A stretch of DNA of 64,000 nt from Flectonema sp. DT1601. Taxonomy: Eukaryota > Euglenozoa > Diplonemea > Diplonemida > Diplonemidae. Positions 21,517-32,732 of the stretch are shown here, piece by piece. Each line of letters opens with the position of its first letter. The stretch's first letter is position 1. The notes beneath the pieces were generated by a model. The model was not told where the DNA came from, did not search any database, and saw only the letters and a list, made by a program, of their open reading frames with translations. The translations under genes and the position numbers were made by a program. The stretch covers positions 797,380 to 861,379 of the forward strand of contig OZ025828.1 of assembly GCA_964019425.1 (NCBI GenBank), given 5' to 3'.

Positions 21517-24141
21517 ATGGCTGAGCAGGAACCTCAACAGCCGGTTCCGGAAGCGAGATGGACGTGGTCACAGTTTCCAGGGAATCGTATTGAGGTTTGT
21601 GTTTCCTTTTTTTAATTTGATGAAAGTAGAATTGGTAATGAAATAGATTCACTGAGAGAAACAAATAACAGGCTGCTAGAATGATGATTCCGTTGGCATG
21701 CACGTACGCCCCTCTTTCAAAGGAAAATGTTCAGGTGTTGGACTCGACACCTCAGCAATGCCGCACCTGTAAAGCAATTCTGAATCCTTTTTGTGAAAGA
21801 GACGGAAGGTCAGTTACATGGGTTTGTTTTATTATTGTTTAGTTTTTGTATTAATAAAATACAATCCTCTTAGTCAGCTACCAATAATAACCAACAGCTC
21901 TGTCCATTCTGCAACACTAAGACGAACTTTCCTCAGCAGTTCGCTGAAACTGGTTACGCACCTGAACTGGACCAGGCGTCGACTACAATGGAATATCGTA
22001 TCCCTGCAGCATCAAGTCCACATCCTTTTTATTTATTTGTGATTGATCTTTGTGTTGGAAGTGCAAATAAACAAGACATCGACGATCTGAAAGAGGCGTT
22101 GTTGGAAGCGCTGAACTTCCTTCCGCAGGATGCTCTTGTCGGCGTCATCACATTTGGAACGGCGATCAGCATTCACGAGATGACACCTGATGCTTTACAA
22201 CAAAATGGACTTCCTTCGAAGATCTACACTCTGAAAGGTTCGAAATCGTACGGTTCTGACCAACTCGCGAAGCTTCTCCGAATTCCTGTTCCAACTGGCG
22301 CCATTGATGAGACAAAGCAAGCTCGCGGATACGCTCCGGGTGCCATCAGAAATTCATTCTTCGCTCAACTCGGAGATGTTGAAATGTCGATCAACCAACT
22401 CTTTGAGAACCTCGAACCTGATCCATGGCCAGTAAAAACAGGATACAGACAGAGACGTTGCACTGGATCTGCCCTCAGTGCAGCTGCTTCACTCGCTGAT
22501 ATATTGTTCCCGGGTTCAGGTGGTAGAATTATGCTTTTCCTTTCGGGACCTTGCACGGAAGGACCAGGTTTGTGATATTTCTGTTGGTACAGGCTACTAA
22601 CTACCTAGGCTACTCACTATTTCTTGTTTTCTTTAGTAAGACTTCAAGCGGATGTTCAAAACACAAAACAGGAATCGTTGTCGACACCTACATGGCCAAC
22701 GTGATTAGAGGTCACACGGATATTAAGAATGACTCAGCTGAGGCTAAGCACTGGGTAAAGAGTCGCCAATATTACGATCAACTATCAACGAAGCTGGTAC
22801 GGAATGGACACTGTGTCGACGCATTCCTTAATGCTTTGGATCAGGTTGGTTTCGCAGAAATGCGTTCCTGTGTTGCGCTGACTGGAGGGTCCTGTTTGTT
22901 GGCAGATTCGTTTGCGAATGAGAAATTTGTTGAATCGTTTAGAAAGGTTTGTAGCATTCTTGTTTTTACTATCAAAAAAGAACTCTTAGTGTGATTTCAA
23001 AATGTTAATTACCAACTATAACAAACAGTTCTTTCGTACTAGTGCTGAAGGTCAATTCCCGAAGGTGTACAATGCGAGGATTGAAGTCCAGTGTTCTCCA
23101 AATTGGAAGATCGCTGGGGCCTCCGGACCACTTACATCTTCGGCGAAGAAGACTCCGAGTGTAGCCCCAGAGACAGAAATGGGAATTGGAGGCACTTCTG
23201 AGTGGATGATGCCGACTTGTGATGAGCGGACTTACCTCGCCTTTTACTTCGAAGTAGCAAACACCCCGAAACCAACCCAATATCGATTTGCACAATTTAC
23301 AACAAAATATCAACACGGAGATGGTTCTCGTCGTCTTCGAGTTACGACTGTCTACCATCGAGTGGCCCAGACAACATGTGCTCGTCAATTCATTCAGTGT
23401 TTTGACCAGCAAGCTGCTGCAATTTTGATGGCTCGTCTGGCCTCGCAAAAGGCTGAAGACGGACATTTGTTTGATGTTCTTCGATGGCTTGATGACCATC
23501 TGATTCGAGTTGTTTCAAAATTCTCAACTTATCAGAAAGATCAGCCGGCCTCTCTGCAACTTGCACCTCAAATGTCGATGTTTCCGCAATTTATGTTCCA
23601 CTTGAGAAGATCTCAGTTCTTGCAAGTCTTTAACTCTTCACCTGATGAAACTTGTTTTTACAGATTATGGTTAGATAGAGAATCTGTTGAGAATGCTTTA
23701 ATAATGATACAACCAACTCTCTTATCATACGATACTCAGAGTGGACCAACTCCTGCTTTGTTGGATTCTTCAAGTGTCGTACCAAAATCAATCTTAGTAC
23801 TCGACACCTATTTCGAAGTTGTTGTGCACTACGGAGAGGTGATTGTTGCTTGGAGAAACGCAGATTATCAAACCAAACCTGGTTTTGAATATTTTAGTGA
23901 TCTGTTACAACAACCAAAAGACCATGCTCATAGAATAGTAAAGGGAAGATATCCACAACCGCGATTTGTTGAATGTGATCATCACACATCTCAGGCGAGA
24001 TTACTCTACAACGTTATCAACCCGTCAGTGACACACAACGAAGAGGAAAAACCAGCTCAGGCCGGTAAGATCGTCTACACTGATGACGCGCCACTTCACG
24101 AGTTTCTTGAACACCTCAAAAAGTTGGCCGTTCAGAGATAG
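21517..24141 (+). CDS. SEC23: SEC23, COPII coat GTPase-activating subunit (761 aa, five exons)
   Basis: Exons 21517-21594, 21672-21821, 21898-22567, 22672-22946 and 23029-24141; introns all GT..AACAG and frame-preserving. The 761 residues match the family length. Order of domains: N-terminal RWTWSQFPGNRIEAARMMIPLA; zinc finger with CRTC and CPFC (the second pair directly after an exon junction at 21898); vWA-type trunk starting FYLFVIDLCVGS and ALVGVITFGT; beta-sandwich and helical domains (NGHCVDAFLNALDQVG, LTGG); and the gelsolin-like C-terminus with SQARLLYNVINPSVTHN and LEHLKKLAV, nearly as in animals. SEC23 pairs with SEC24, activates SAR1 GTPase and forms the inner COPII coat on ER exit sites. 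No SEC24 or SAR1 gene is next to it, consistent with one-strand gene tracts lacking functional clustering. Confidence 0.97.
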
Positions 24142-24838
24142 AATTGAACTCCTCGTTGTTGGAACTATCTGACTCGCAATCTGTTACACCTCTCGAAAAG
24201 ACTCTTTAAATTATTCCAAAACACTTTTATGGAGAGACACGAGAAGGTAATAACCCTCTCCAAAAGGTCACACAAAACTAATCGAAGTATTGTACTGTTG
24301 GAGGACTGTTGTGTAACAAGCAGAGTGGAATATTTCTGCAGCTGTTGTAACAAATTGTGTCCCTTCAATGACGCACTTCTCTCATCTGTCGTGTTTGTGA
24401 GAGTTCACATCACATTCTGTTGGTACAGATATCTATGTTGTTGACATACGTTGTGTTGCTCCCCTCCCCAGAGAAGTGTTTACCGTTTCGAATAACAAAA
24501 AGGTCAGTCAAGTGACGAAATGTGAACCAAGACGAATGTTTGTATTAATAAAAGAAAGGAAGTAGGAAAAATGAAAAAACTTACGAATTTAAGACAAACA
24601 AAACCGACTCCTCACTCACCCCCCGCCGTTCTTTCTTCATTTGAGACTACCTACCAGGAGACCACCTGACAGTGTTCTGTCAAAGCTCTTCGTGATTTGT
24701 GTTTTTATATTATTTGCTGACAGAACAAAATGTTAAACAGGCTGAATAATACGATACTTAATCAGGTTCGGGAAGATCTGAAACTTATGTTTTGACAGCT
24801 ACCAAGCTTATTTATTTGTGCAGAACGTTTTTCATAAA
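24142..24838 (+). other. Intergenic region, no gene seen
   Basis: UTR-like sequence after SEC23. Only short frames are present. A T-rich acceptor (TTTATTTGTGCAG) ends at 24823, just before the next ATG. Confidence 0.55.
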
Positions 24839-25093
24839 ATGCCGCACTTGGTCTGCGAAAATTGCCAGAGGCGATGCTGCGATATGCCTCCAGGATTTAG
24901 ACAAATTCGTGTAGATTGGTACTACTGCCCGTCCGTTGAATGTGGAAAGAGAACAATGTGGAAACCATTACTCAGAGAGGATCTTTGTCCTAACCCGAGA
25001 TGTTGGCACAAACAATACGAAAGTTTCCCAAGATGGGGTGACAAAGCAAGAGCTGAGAGGAAAGAACAAAAGGGGATGACAATGAGCGGGTAG
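24839..25093 (+). CDS. Small Cys-rich, probably zinc-binding protein (84 aa)
   Basis: The ATG lies 15 bases after a T-rich CAG acceptor. Cysteines are spaced as in zinc ribbons: CENCQRRC, then C-x4-C in CPSVECG, then C-x4-C in CPNPRC followed by WH. The protein is also rich in Trp and Arg and ends in a basic tail. I do not recognise the family; a small RNA- or protein-binding zinc module is plausible. The AG acceptor, ATG context and clean Cys pattern support a real gene despite its size. It lies between SEC23 and the coiled-coil gene on the same strand. Confidence 0.65.
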   Translation: MPHLVCENCQRRCCDMPPGFRQIRVDWYYCPSVECGKRTMWKPLLREDLCPNPRCWHKQYESFPRWGDKARAERKEQKGMTMSG

Positions 25094-25599
25094 TAGAGAG
25101 CGGCAGCTTCTTGAAATTCATCAAATATCAAACAGGAGTAGCCCTCTGGCTCAGTCGACAACAGTAGTCGAGCGTTTGGAACGTAAGAAGCCGAATGCGA
25201 TTTCGTTTATCCGCAAACATCTCATTGAAGACAAGACTTCACAACTCGTTACAATTATTCAATACGTTGAATACTTTAATTAAACTCTGCCTACCTGACA
25301 GGATATATTTCATAAATAGGTTTTGTTAGTATTGTTTTATTATTCAGCTAGTGCTAAACCCTGAGGGGGGCACGTTGTTACGAAGTGTTTTTGAAGAAAC
25401 CAAAAAAAAAAAAAAAAAACGGAAACAGTTTTATATTAAGAAACATGGCTCGCTGTTCAAAGCGAAAATACTGCTCTGCTCGCTTTAGAAACTATTAAAT
25501 GTCATCTCTCCAGGTCATATGATGTGAGGGGATTGGTTTAGTGTTCTTGTGAGTAAAGTGTAATTGTGTCTTCTATTACTTCATCTCTTCCTCAGTACG
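25094..25599 (+). other. Intergenic region, no gene seen
   Basis: Contains an A run near 25400-25418 and, at the end, a strong pyrimidine tract (CTTCATCTCTTCCTCAG, ending 25595) four bases before the next ATG. No coding signal. Confidence 0.55.
25579..25595 (+). promoter_or_regulatory. Predicted 5' splice-leader acceptor
   Basis: An uninterrupted pyrimidine-rich stretch plus CAG is separated by only four bases from the ATG at 25600. Initiation at 25600 would give a very short leader if a spliced leader is added here. Confidence 0.45.
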
Positions 25600-28377
25600 A
25601 TGAGAACCGGGAGTGAGATGCCGGGGGTGACGTACGAAACAATATCACCTTCGAGACCGGCAGTTACGAGAATTCATCTTGATTCACCCGAACGAAATAG
25701 ATATTCAATTTCACAACGCACACGTATGGGACTCGAAGGGATTACAGCTACCTCCTGGAGTAGTGCCGCGGCTACAACTGAGAGGATAGATGAACGAGAA
25801 GTACATCGACTTACAGCAATGGAACCAGAAATAGTAAACTCCAGAAGGGTTCAAGAAGATCTGATTTCCACCATCAAGAACCTGAAAGAAGAACTAAACC
25901 GAACGAAAGGAGAGCAAATCCAGCTCGTCAAAACAGCAGAAGACGCAATGGTGGCGGCAGTAAATGCTGAAGGTCAGGTTTCGATGAAGAATCAGAGAGA
26001 GACGTCACTTCAGCATGAAGTGTTGCAGTTACGGATGCTGACGGAAGCGGAAGTTCGAAGATCTCACGACCAGCATCGAGTTTTAGAAGAGAGACTGCAA
26101 CAGGAAGGTGAGCGCAACGCTTTGTTAGAAAAGGAAGTCGCAACTTTGCGACTCCGTGAAGCGGAGGCTGTTAGCGGATCAGACGAAATCGTGAGAAAGG
26201 CAGGACATCAATATAGTCAACTACAACGTGAATCTCAGGCAGAAACTGCAGTTCTCTTACAAGAGGTCGAAACACTTCGCGAGTCTAAAGGTGGTGACGA
26301 AGCGGAACGCAGACGACTGGTCCGCACAGCTGAGGAATCCAAGGAGCAGCTGGAAATTTCGGAAGCGGAGTGCACGGCGTTGCGAAAGAAGCTGGACAAA
26401 TCTGCAGGCACTTTCGAAGACAAAATATCGTCTCTCAAGAAGAAGTTAAAAGAGTCTCGCAGAGAAGACGAACCTGGCAGACTGCAGGCGATGCTCGACA
26501 GCAGCCTCGAGAAAGAACGCCGTCGCATAGAAAAGATTGAACGAGACGCCTCTGAAGCCATTCAACGAGAAAGGGAAGGAGTTGATAAAGAGAAAAGAAG
26601 AATATCTGATGAGTTGGAGAAAGAGAGGAGAGAATCGGAAAAGGAAATAATAAAATTAAAACGTCAGTTGGATGATTACACTCACGGAAGGGATGATGAC
26701 AGACGTCGTATTCAAGAAGAGTTTGAGAAAGAACGAATCCTCAATCGGAGAAGTTTCGAAGAAGAAAGAAGAACTCTGACTGACGAATATGATCGCGAGC
26801 GCTTCAGACTTCGAAAGGCAGCTGATGAAGCAGAACAACAAACAGAATTAAGAGAAAGTAAAATGAAGGTATTGCGAGATTCACATGCCAGTGAAATGGA
26901 TTTACTTCGAAAGAAGTTGGACGCGTCTGACAAAGAATGCGAAGAGTTATCAGAAGCCATCCGTAAGATGAAGTCTGGAATAGATAAATCTGAATCACTT
27001 AGAAATCGTTTAACTCACACAGAAGAAGAATTCGAGAGACTCAACGAAGAGACTCGTCGCATGCGAACTGAGAATCACGATCTCATCTCAAAGAACCAAC
27101 GAGAGGTCTCAGAACTGCAACTTGAGTTCCAAACAGAATGTCAGGAACAGCAACGAAAATTTTCAGATTTGAAAAGAAAATTGTCTCATTCTGAAGTAGA
27201 AAACGACGGTCTTCGATCTGAGTCGGAAACTTTAAAAACAAGAATTGATGAGTTGAGTCGGAAACGCAAAAACGACGACGAAATTGAAAATTCGAAAAGG
27301 CACAGGGAGAAAGAGAACGATGTAAATTCGAATAAGAAAAGAGAACAAGAAATCGAAGAGACTCGTCAGCATTATCAAAGAAAGCTCCGTGACGCGAGAC
27401 AGCAGTTTGAGGAAGAAATTAATAAATGGCAAACAGAAGCTATTAATATGAGAAAACGTGTTGAAGGTCTTCCTGGAACTCCTGAAGACCTCGCAGCTGA
27501 ACGACTTGTATTTGAGAGGCGCTTACTTGAACTTGAGCATCACCACGATGAGGAACTTCGTAGAAGTGACGCCATTCACGCTCGGCAATGTAATGATTTG
27601 GTTGAAAATCTCGAAACCAGCCGCACTCAACGCGATGTCAGAATTGAAGAACAGCAGCAACTAATACGCGAGATCGAAATGCTGAAGGCTGAAAACATTA
27701 GTTTGGCAAAGATGGGAGTCGAGGGGGACAATGAGCTTCGTATTGAAATCGGTCGTTTGAAAGACCAGCTGAGTAAACAAAGTGAAAACGAGTCATCAGC
27801 AGACGAGGAAACAAAAAAAATGCGAAAATTACTCTCTGCAAAAGACGAAGAGCTGGTTGAAATGAGAGAGAACGTCGATCGCGTTGCTCGTTGTGAGCGG
27901 CAGAAGGAAAATGAAATGAGAAAGGGATTCGAAGATCTTCGAAACGCACACGACGACCAACTCCAGAAAGGAGACTACTACAGAAGTCAGTTAAAAGATG
28001 CAACGAGAGATTATCGCGAGCTGGAAGGACATCTAGCAATGGTAGAAGATGAACACCAAAGAATGCACTCACAATACTCAGAAATGACGAGGAACTCACA
28101 ACAACTAATCCACGACATCAGCGGATCTATTACGGATATAAAATCAAATGCCAGAAAGAGATCATCTGATGGAAAGACTCCTTATGATCCCATCGCTAGC
28201 GATGTGTCGAAGATTTCTCAGCGACTGTCAACAATGGGAAGGCGATTCTCGAATGTGCAGCAGCCTTCGATTGTTAAATCTTCGCGTTCGCCGACCCGAA
28301 ATGCCCCCAAGGTCAGCTTTCAGTCACCGAGATCACGGTACCCTCCATACTCACCGAGGGAAGCAAGGCGGATGTGA
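25600..28377 (+). CDS. Long coiled-coil protein (925 aa)
   Basis: Intronless. Residues about 80-860 are almost continuous coiled coil, dominated by Glu, Arg, Lys and Leu in heptads (for example ERRRIEKIERDASEAIQRER). The N-terminal 75 residues and the C-terminal about 80 residues are Ser/Pro/Arg-rich and not helical; the C-terminus has basic SP motifs (SRSPTRNAPKVSFQSPRSR) that look like phosphorylation or microtubule-binding sites. No motor head, kinase or membrane segment is seen. Such proteins usually build flagellar rootlets, basal bodies or cytoskeletal fibres, as rootletin-type proteins do, but heptads alone cannot name the family. Confidence 0.88.
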   Translation: MRTGSEMPGVTYETISPSRPAVTRIHLDSPERNRYSISQRTRMGLEGITATSWSSAAATTERIDEREVHRLTAMEPEIVNSRRVQEDLISTIKNLKEELNRTKGEQIQLVKTAEDAMVAAVNAEGQVSMKNQRETSLQHEVLQLRMLTEAEVRRSHDQHRVLEERLQQEGERNALLEKEVATLRLREAEAVSGSDEIVRKAGHQYSQLQRESQAETAVLLQEVETLRESKGGDEAERRRLVRTAEESKEQLEISEAECTALRKKLDKSAGTFEDKISSLKKKLKESRREDEPGRLQAMLDSSLEKERRRIEKIERDASEAIQREREGVDKEKRRISDELEKERRESEKEIIKLKRQLDDYTHGRDDDRRRIQEEFEKERILNRRSFEEERRTLTDEYDRERFRLRKAADEAEQQTELRESKMKVLRDSHASEMDLLRKKLDASDKECEELSEAIRKMKSGIDKSESLRNRLTHTEEEFERLNEETRRMRTENHDLISKNQREVSELQLEFQTECQEQQRKFSDLKRKLSHSEVENDGLRSESETLKTRIDELSRKRKNDDEIENSKRHREKENDVNSNKKREQEIEETRQHYQRKLRDARQQFEEEINKWQTEAINMRKRVEGLPGTPEDLAAERLVFERRLLELEHHHDEELRRSDAIHARQCNDLVENLETSRTQRDVRIEEQQQLIREIEMLKAENISLAKMGVEGDNELRIEIGRLKDQLSKQSENESSADEETKKMRKLLSAKDEELVEMRENVDRVARCERQKENEMRKGFEDLRNAHDDQLQKGDYYRSQLKDATRDYRELEGHLAMVEDEHQRMHSQYSEMTRNSQQLIHDISGSITDIKSNARKRSSDGKTPYDPIASDVSKISQRLSTMGRRFSNVQQPSIVKSSRSPTRNAPKVSFQSPRSRYPPYSPREARRM

Positions 28378-28924
28378 CAACAGATTTTTGAGTAACTAAT
28401 TTCAGAGATGTAATTAATCGTTGGGTAGTGGTTTTCTTTTTTGTGAAAAGTTTTTAATAATTTTGTTGTTTTTTTATGTATTCATTTCATGGCTTTAAAG
28501 GCTTTATAATTTTGTTTGTACCTAAGTTTTTTTTTCTTTTTTTTTTTTATAAAACTTAAAAAGGGACTTTTTCTTTTCCTCCTTATGTTTTCCCTTTTGA
28601 CAAAATATTTAATTTTTAACTTGTTGTGAATCGATTAGAATGATTCGTATAATAAATATTTTTGTGTTGTCATTTTTTTAGATTTTCTCTCCTTTATCGT
28701 TCGGTTGGGGGATTTTGTTATTTTAAATTTGCAAAGTCTCAAGCAATTCCTCATCGTGTTTGAAGAGATGTATTGTACTACCCCCTCCGATCTTAACGAA
28801 CACAACAACTAAATTACCCGTCAGATTGTAAACTAATGTGCTTCGTGGTAGATGAAGGTCAACGATTGTTATTTTTTTTTTGTTTAATTTGTTTATTTCA
28901 TCGACCAGGTGGGTGTGATGCGAA
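28378..28924 (+). other. Intergenic region, T-rich
   Basis: Long T-rich stretches, probably 3' UTR followed by a leader. A T-rich acceptor (TGTTTATTTCATCGACCAG) ends at 28908. An out-of-frame ATG at 28918 precedes the cyclase start by seven bases. Confidence 0.55.
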
Positions 28925-31900
28925 ATGGACCTCCACATTCCTCAAAACATAACGGTCCAACTAGGAAATACTGTGCAGGAATTTCAAGTGAATGATGCGA
29001 GAAGCAGACGACGATCATCAAACGCTTCGACAGGTTTTAGATTCGTCGAAGAAGTACAATCTGACGTCGGAGATACTCAGAAATCGTTTCGAATTACAAT
29101 TAAATCTCTCACTTTGGGTGTTTTACTATTCAGTTCAGCAGTATGTGGTACTGGAGCAGCGATAATGACACAAACCATTAGTACAGCATCTGTTAATGAT
29201 ATGAAGGCAGCTCATCAAAGTGGACTTAATAGAGAACTCTTAGCATCACAAGAAGGAACAATTGCTCAGACTCGTCTACTGCTAATTAACCAACGTGAAA
29301 GTCTAAAAGCTGCTATTGAGAACTCGTTCAAGTTTGCGATGATTGAGAATGATCGAAAGATTAGCTCCGCTTACAACGACATTAGAGAATTAAATAATTC
29401 CGTTGATTGGATTAGAAAACAAAAAAATAAATTACTCTCAATGTTGGAAGCTCTTGGAGAGCAATTCGTTTTCGTCGGATATGCTGCTGTGGAGGTGACA
29501 TTCTTAATTCGAAGAACAAATGAAACCACATACGAACTTCATGAATGGGAAGGTAACCAAACAACAAAATCTAAATTAAGTAAATCTGGTGAAGTAACCA
29601 TGAGCACTACAACTAATGGAGTACAAACTCTAGAACCCTTCAGAAAAGTATCATCAGCTATCCCTTTTGGCAAGCAGAGATGTATCATCGAAAGAGGAAC
29701 TGGAGATGTAATGAGAACAATGACTCTGATTGGACACATCGGAAACCCACTTGATGGTTATCAACTGAGTTCAGTGATATCCTTCTCACTTTCTTATATG
29801 AATAAACTATTACACGATATGACTATTTGGTCCAGTGACGCTCGCGCTTTCATTATAATTGAGAGCGAGTGGCTAATTGTTAGACAAACATCAAGAAAAG
29901 GATATCTTTTAGCGACCTCTCATGGGAATGATAATCTTATCCCTGCTGTGAATGCGTCAGATCCGTCAATCAGAAATATTTCAATCTATGCGTCTAGTGA
30001 CTTTTCTCACATAAAGGACTTCGCAATTATTGGAGAGGGAGACTCTTTGTCATATGTCATTGCGACACCTCTTCGTATTTACGATGATCAGAACGATTGG
30101 ATTGGTATCGACTGGTATTTAGTGTTGTCTACTTCTTATTCTTTCGCAGCTGGAACAGACTTAGTAGTACGACAAGAAATCTTAAGCTCATTCGAATCAG
30201 AATCAGTAGAGATAACCGATCAATATACGACAGCATCATTAGTCTTCGCTCTGGTAACAATTATTGTTTGGTCTGCTATTTCACTTCTTGTGGGTTGGAG
30301 GATGGCATTCACTGCGATCATTAGACCTCTTCAAGAACTGCAGTGCGCTATTTCTGAGATAAGTTACTCAAATCTTGACGCTACTGAAATTAAGGAGGAA
30401 AAGAACTTCAGTAGGACATCAGAAATACGAAACATGGAATCAGCTTTTGGTTGCATGATGATAAAGCTTTGCGAGTATCGATGTTTCGTTCCGAGATCCC
30501 TTCTCGCTGAGAGTGGTGTGATTGGTGGAGCTGCAGCTGTAGCACCAAGTGGTGTAGTGTCAGTTGTGTTTACGGACATCTTCGAAAGCTCTCGTCTTTG
30601 GGTAGAATCACAACAAGGAATGAATGACGCAACTGATATCCATAATCATGTTCTCAGAACAGCTCTTCACAGACACTCTGGATACGAAGTCAAGACTGTT
30701 GGCGACTCATTTATGGTTTCATTCGCTAAGGTCACTGACGCAGCTACTTTTGCGATTGCTGTTCAGGAGCTGTTAGTAAAACAACAGTGGCCACCTTCTC
30801 TTGGATTGTCAGCTGTCAAAGAAAATAATACGATTCTTTGGAATGGACTTCGTATTCGAATGGGTGCCCACTGCGGAGACGTCATTACGGAAGAAAACCC
30901 GCTCACTGGGAGAGTCGACTACAAAGGTGTCACAGTAGCAAAGGCAGCACGTTGTCTGGCTCGAGCCAAACCCGGTACTATTTGTATCACTAGTGAGTTT
31001 CTTGAAATGATAAAACCCAGTTTGGCAAAATTACGAGAACCTGAAATTTCCTATTTCGGTGACTTCGAACTGAAGGGACTTGACGGAAAGCATTCACTTC
31101 ATCTGATGGTACCAAAGGGAATGGGTCTTCGAATTACGGCGGAAGTTGGAAAGCGAAGCACCATAAAGCAGGTCACTACTTCATCGTCACCGACATCAAG
31201 AGCTGGCGTTGATTTGGGACTCTCATTGAATTCTGTTGTTATTACAACTGCTGTTACGAATTTTAATTTAAATGCCGACGAAGATGAATTCGACAAATAT
31301 TCTCTTATCGTTAGGGCTGTTCTCGACGGCGCAGCCCAAAGCGATGGCACCCACAGCAGCACACTCGGAGAAGAAACTGTTGTAGTTTGGAACTCGAAGG
31401 GGGGTCGTCATATATTAAATTCTCTCCGATTCGTAATTTATCTTTTTAAGAAATGCCCGGATGCTTTAATGGGGCTCGCTACAGGTAGTGTACTACAAGG
31501 TAATGTTGGAACTAATATCCAGCGATACAAAATGACGAGTGGGAAGCCGACCATCATCGGTAGCTGTCTGGCAACGTATGCGAAGTCAATTGGAGCGCAT
31601 GCTCTCGTTGCGGATTGTACCGCATTTAAAACTCTGAAAACAAATGAAACTTTAAGAGATCTAACGAGACCAATTGATAAATGGATTTGGGAATGTTATA
31701 AAATTGATGTTTACGAGTTATGTGTTCCATTAGTTCAGATTGCTGTTGAAGGGAACTTAGGGAACTCACTACCACTAACTCAACTAGCAGATGTTGACAG
31801 TTATCGCAGTGCTTATGCGAAGGCTGAAGAGTCGGCAGATAAATCAGCTCTGGTTGCTCTCTCAAAGAGATTTCCGGGAGATGAAGTTTTAGAACACATT

Positions 31901-32005
31901 TCTCTGAGGCAGGAGTCTCAGTTCTGTAGACGCCCTGTTTTGATGATGGCTGGCTTTAGTAAGAATGCAGAAGATGAAATAGTCTACAACCGAATCAAGA
32001 AGTAA
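28925..32005 (+). CDS. Receptor-type adenylate cyclase with a second degenerate cyclase domain (1026 aa)
   Basis: Intronless. Transmembrane helix 1 at about 61-81 and helix 2 at about 435-457 flank an extracytoplasmic sensor of about 350 residues, probably Cache-like. A HAMP-like linker follows helix 2 (RPLQELQCAISEISYSNLD). The class III cyclase domain spans about 545-720: metal-binding Asp551 in VFTDIFESS and Asp594 in VGDSFM, and the ATP-selecting Lys in YEVKTVGD with Asp in RVDYKG, which favour cAMP over cGMP. The transition-state Asn is not seen at its usual place (VTVAKAAR where families have VNxAxR), though the Arg is kept. Residues about 785-900 resemble a second cyclase fold (GNVGTNIQRYKMTSGKPTIIGSCLATYA) without the metal Asp pair. 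The layout recalls kinetoplastid receptor cyclases, which dimerise and act in flagellar signalling. Confidence 0.88.
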   Translation: MDLHIPQNITVQLGNTVQEFQVNDARSRRRSSNASTGFRFVEEVQSDVGDTQKSFRITIKSLTLGVLLFSSAVCGTGAAIMTQTISTASVNDMKAAHQSGLNRELLASQEGTIAQTRLLLINQRESLKAAIENSFKFAMIENDRKISSAYNDIRELNNSVDWIRKQKNKLLSMLEALGEQFVFVGYAAVEVTFLIRRTNETTYELHEWEGNQTTKSKLSKSGEVTMSTTTNGVQTLEPFRKVSSAIPFGKQRCIIERGTGDVMRTMTLIGHIGNPLDGYQLSSVISFSLSYMNKLLHDMTIWSSDARAFIIIESEWLIVRQTSRKGYLLATSHGNDNLIPAVNASDPSIRNISIYASSDFSHIKDFAIIGEGDSLSYVIATPLRIYDDQNDWIGIDWYLVLSTSYSFAAGTDLVVRQEILSSFESESVEITDQYTTASLVFALVTIIVWSAISLLVGWRMAFTAIIRPLQELQCAISEISYSNLDATEIKEEKNFSRTSEIRNMESAFGCMMIKLCEYRCFVPRSLLAESGVIGGAAAVAPSGVVSVVFTDIFESSRLWVESQQGMNDATDIHNHVLRTALHRHSGYEVKTVGDSFMVSFAKVTDAATFAIAVQELLVKQQWPPSLGLSAVKENNTILWNGLRIRMGAHCGDVITEENPLTGRVDYKGVTVAKAARCLARAKPGTICITSEFLEMIKPSLAKLREPEISYFGDFELKGLDGKHSLHLMVPKGMGLRITAEVGKRSTIKQVTTSSSPTSRAGVDLGLSLNSVVITTAVTNFNLNADEDEFDKYSLIVRAVLDGAAQSDGTHSSTLGEETVVVWNSKGGRHILNSLRFVIYLFKKCPDALMGLATGSVLQGNVGTNIQRYKMTSGKPTIIGSCLATYAKSIGAHALVADCTAFKTLKTNETLRDLTRPIDKWIWECYKIDVYELCVPLVQIAVEGNLGNSLPLTQLADVDSYRSAYAKAEESADKSALVALSKRFPGDEVLEHISLRQESQFCRRPVLMMAGFSKNAEDEIVYNRIKK

Positions 32006-32732
32006 TACTTTGGAAGTGGTTACAATAATAGCAATAAGTAACCTGTACCGCACTGCGCAACAAGGTTACGAGTCTCGCGGCTAAGTTTTTTTTGTCCCTT
32101 ATTAGGTGAAAGTACATTTTGGGAATATTATATCTCGACACAAAAGAACTCGTGTTTATTCTTTCGTTTTGTTTTGTTCGATTGTTCCATTTTTATTGTC
32201 TTTTTTATCTTTCACTGTTTTGTTGTGTCAAGTTTTATTGTATTCTGAATGCCCGGAGTGCTTTCCTGATTGCAATAAGGAACAGGATTGTTTTTGTTTC
32301 ATTTCTGGTCATATCACTGTGACTACGACATTACTGAAAGAACTGAAGTTTCTACTTCCAGGTTCTGGATTGTTTACCCTTTTTGTGTTTAGTAATTCTT
32401 TTTATTCTCCTGCTTACCAGCACCCCCTCTTTTCTGATATTTACACAAACTAAGAGATCGATTCCAGTTTTGAGATCAGGTCGTCACTTAATTTATGAGA
32501 TTCTTGTGAGAGTTTATTAGTACTTTTGTTTTTACTCAAAATAATGTCAGTACAGCACAGCAATAAATTATTACCAATAGACTTATAGTTAATTCAGATT
32601 GTGTGGTTGCCCTCTTCCTATTATTTTCATTTCACAACAGGGTGGAAGTCAACGATAACAACAAAGAGTTAAGTTCTGTGTTGTTTGAACTTCGAACCTG
32701 TTGTGCCATAAATTGCGTTTATAAAATAAAAA
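32006..32732 (+). other. Intergenic region, T-rich, no gene seen
   Basis: A T-rich frame near 32106-32453 lacks an ATG and looks like untranslated sequence. CACAACAG at 32633-32640 matches the cis-intron acceptor form, so the Pumilio gene may have a non-coding first exon in this region. Confidence 0.5.

Noticed and set aside
24229-24444. 71-codon frame after SEC23
   Set aside because: No acceptor close to its ATG and no recognisable family; Cys-rich appearance comes from TGT-rich UTR.
32106-32453. 115-codon hydrophobic frame before the Pumilio gene
   Set aside because: No ATG start and T-rich composition; looks untranslated.
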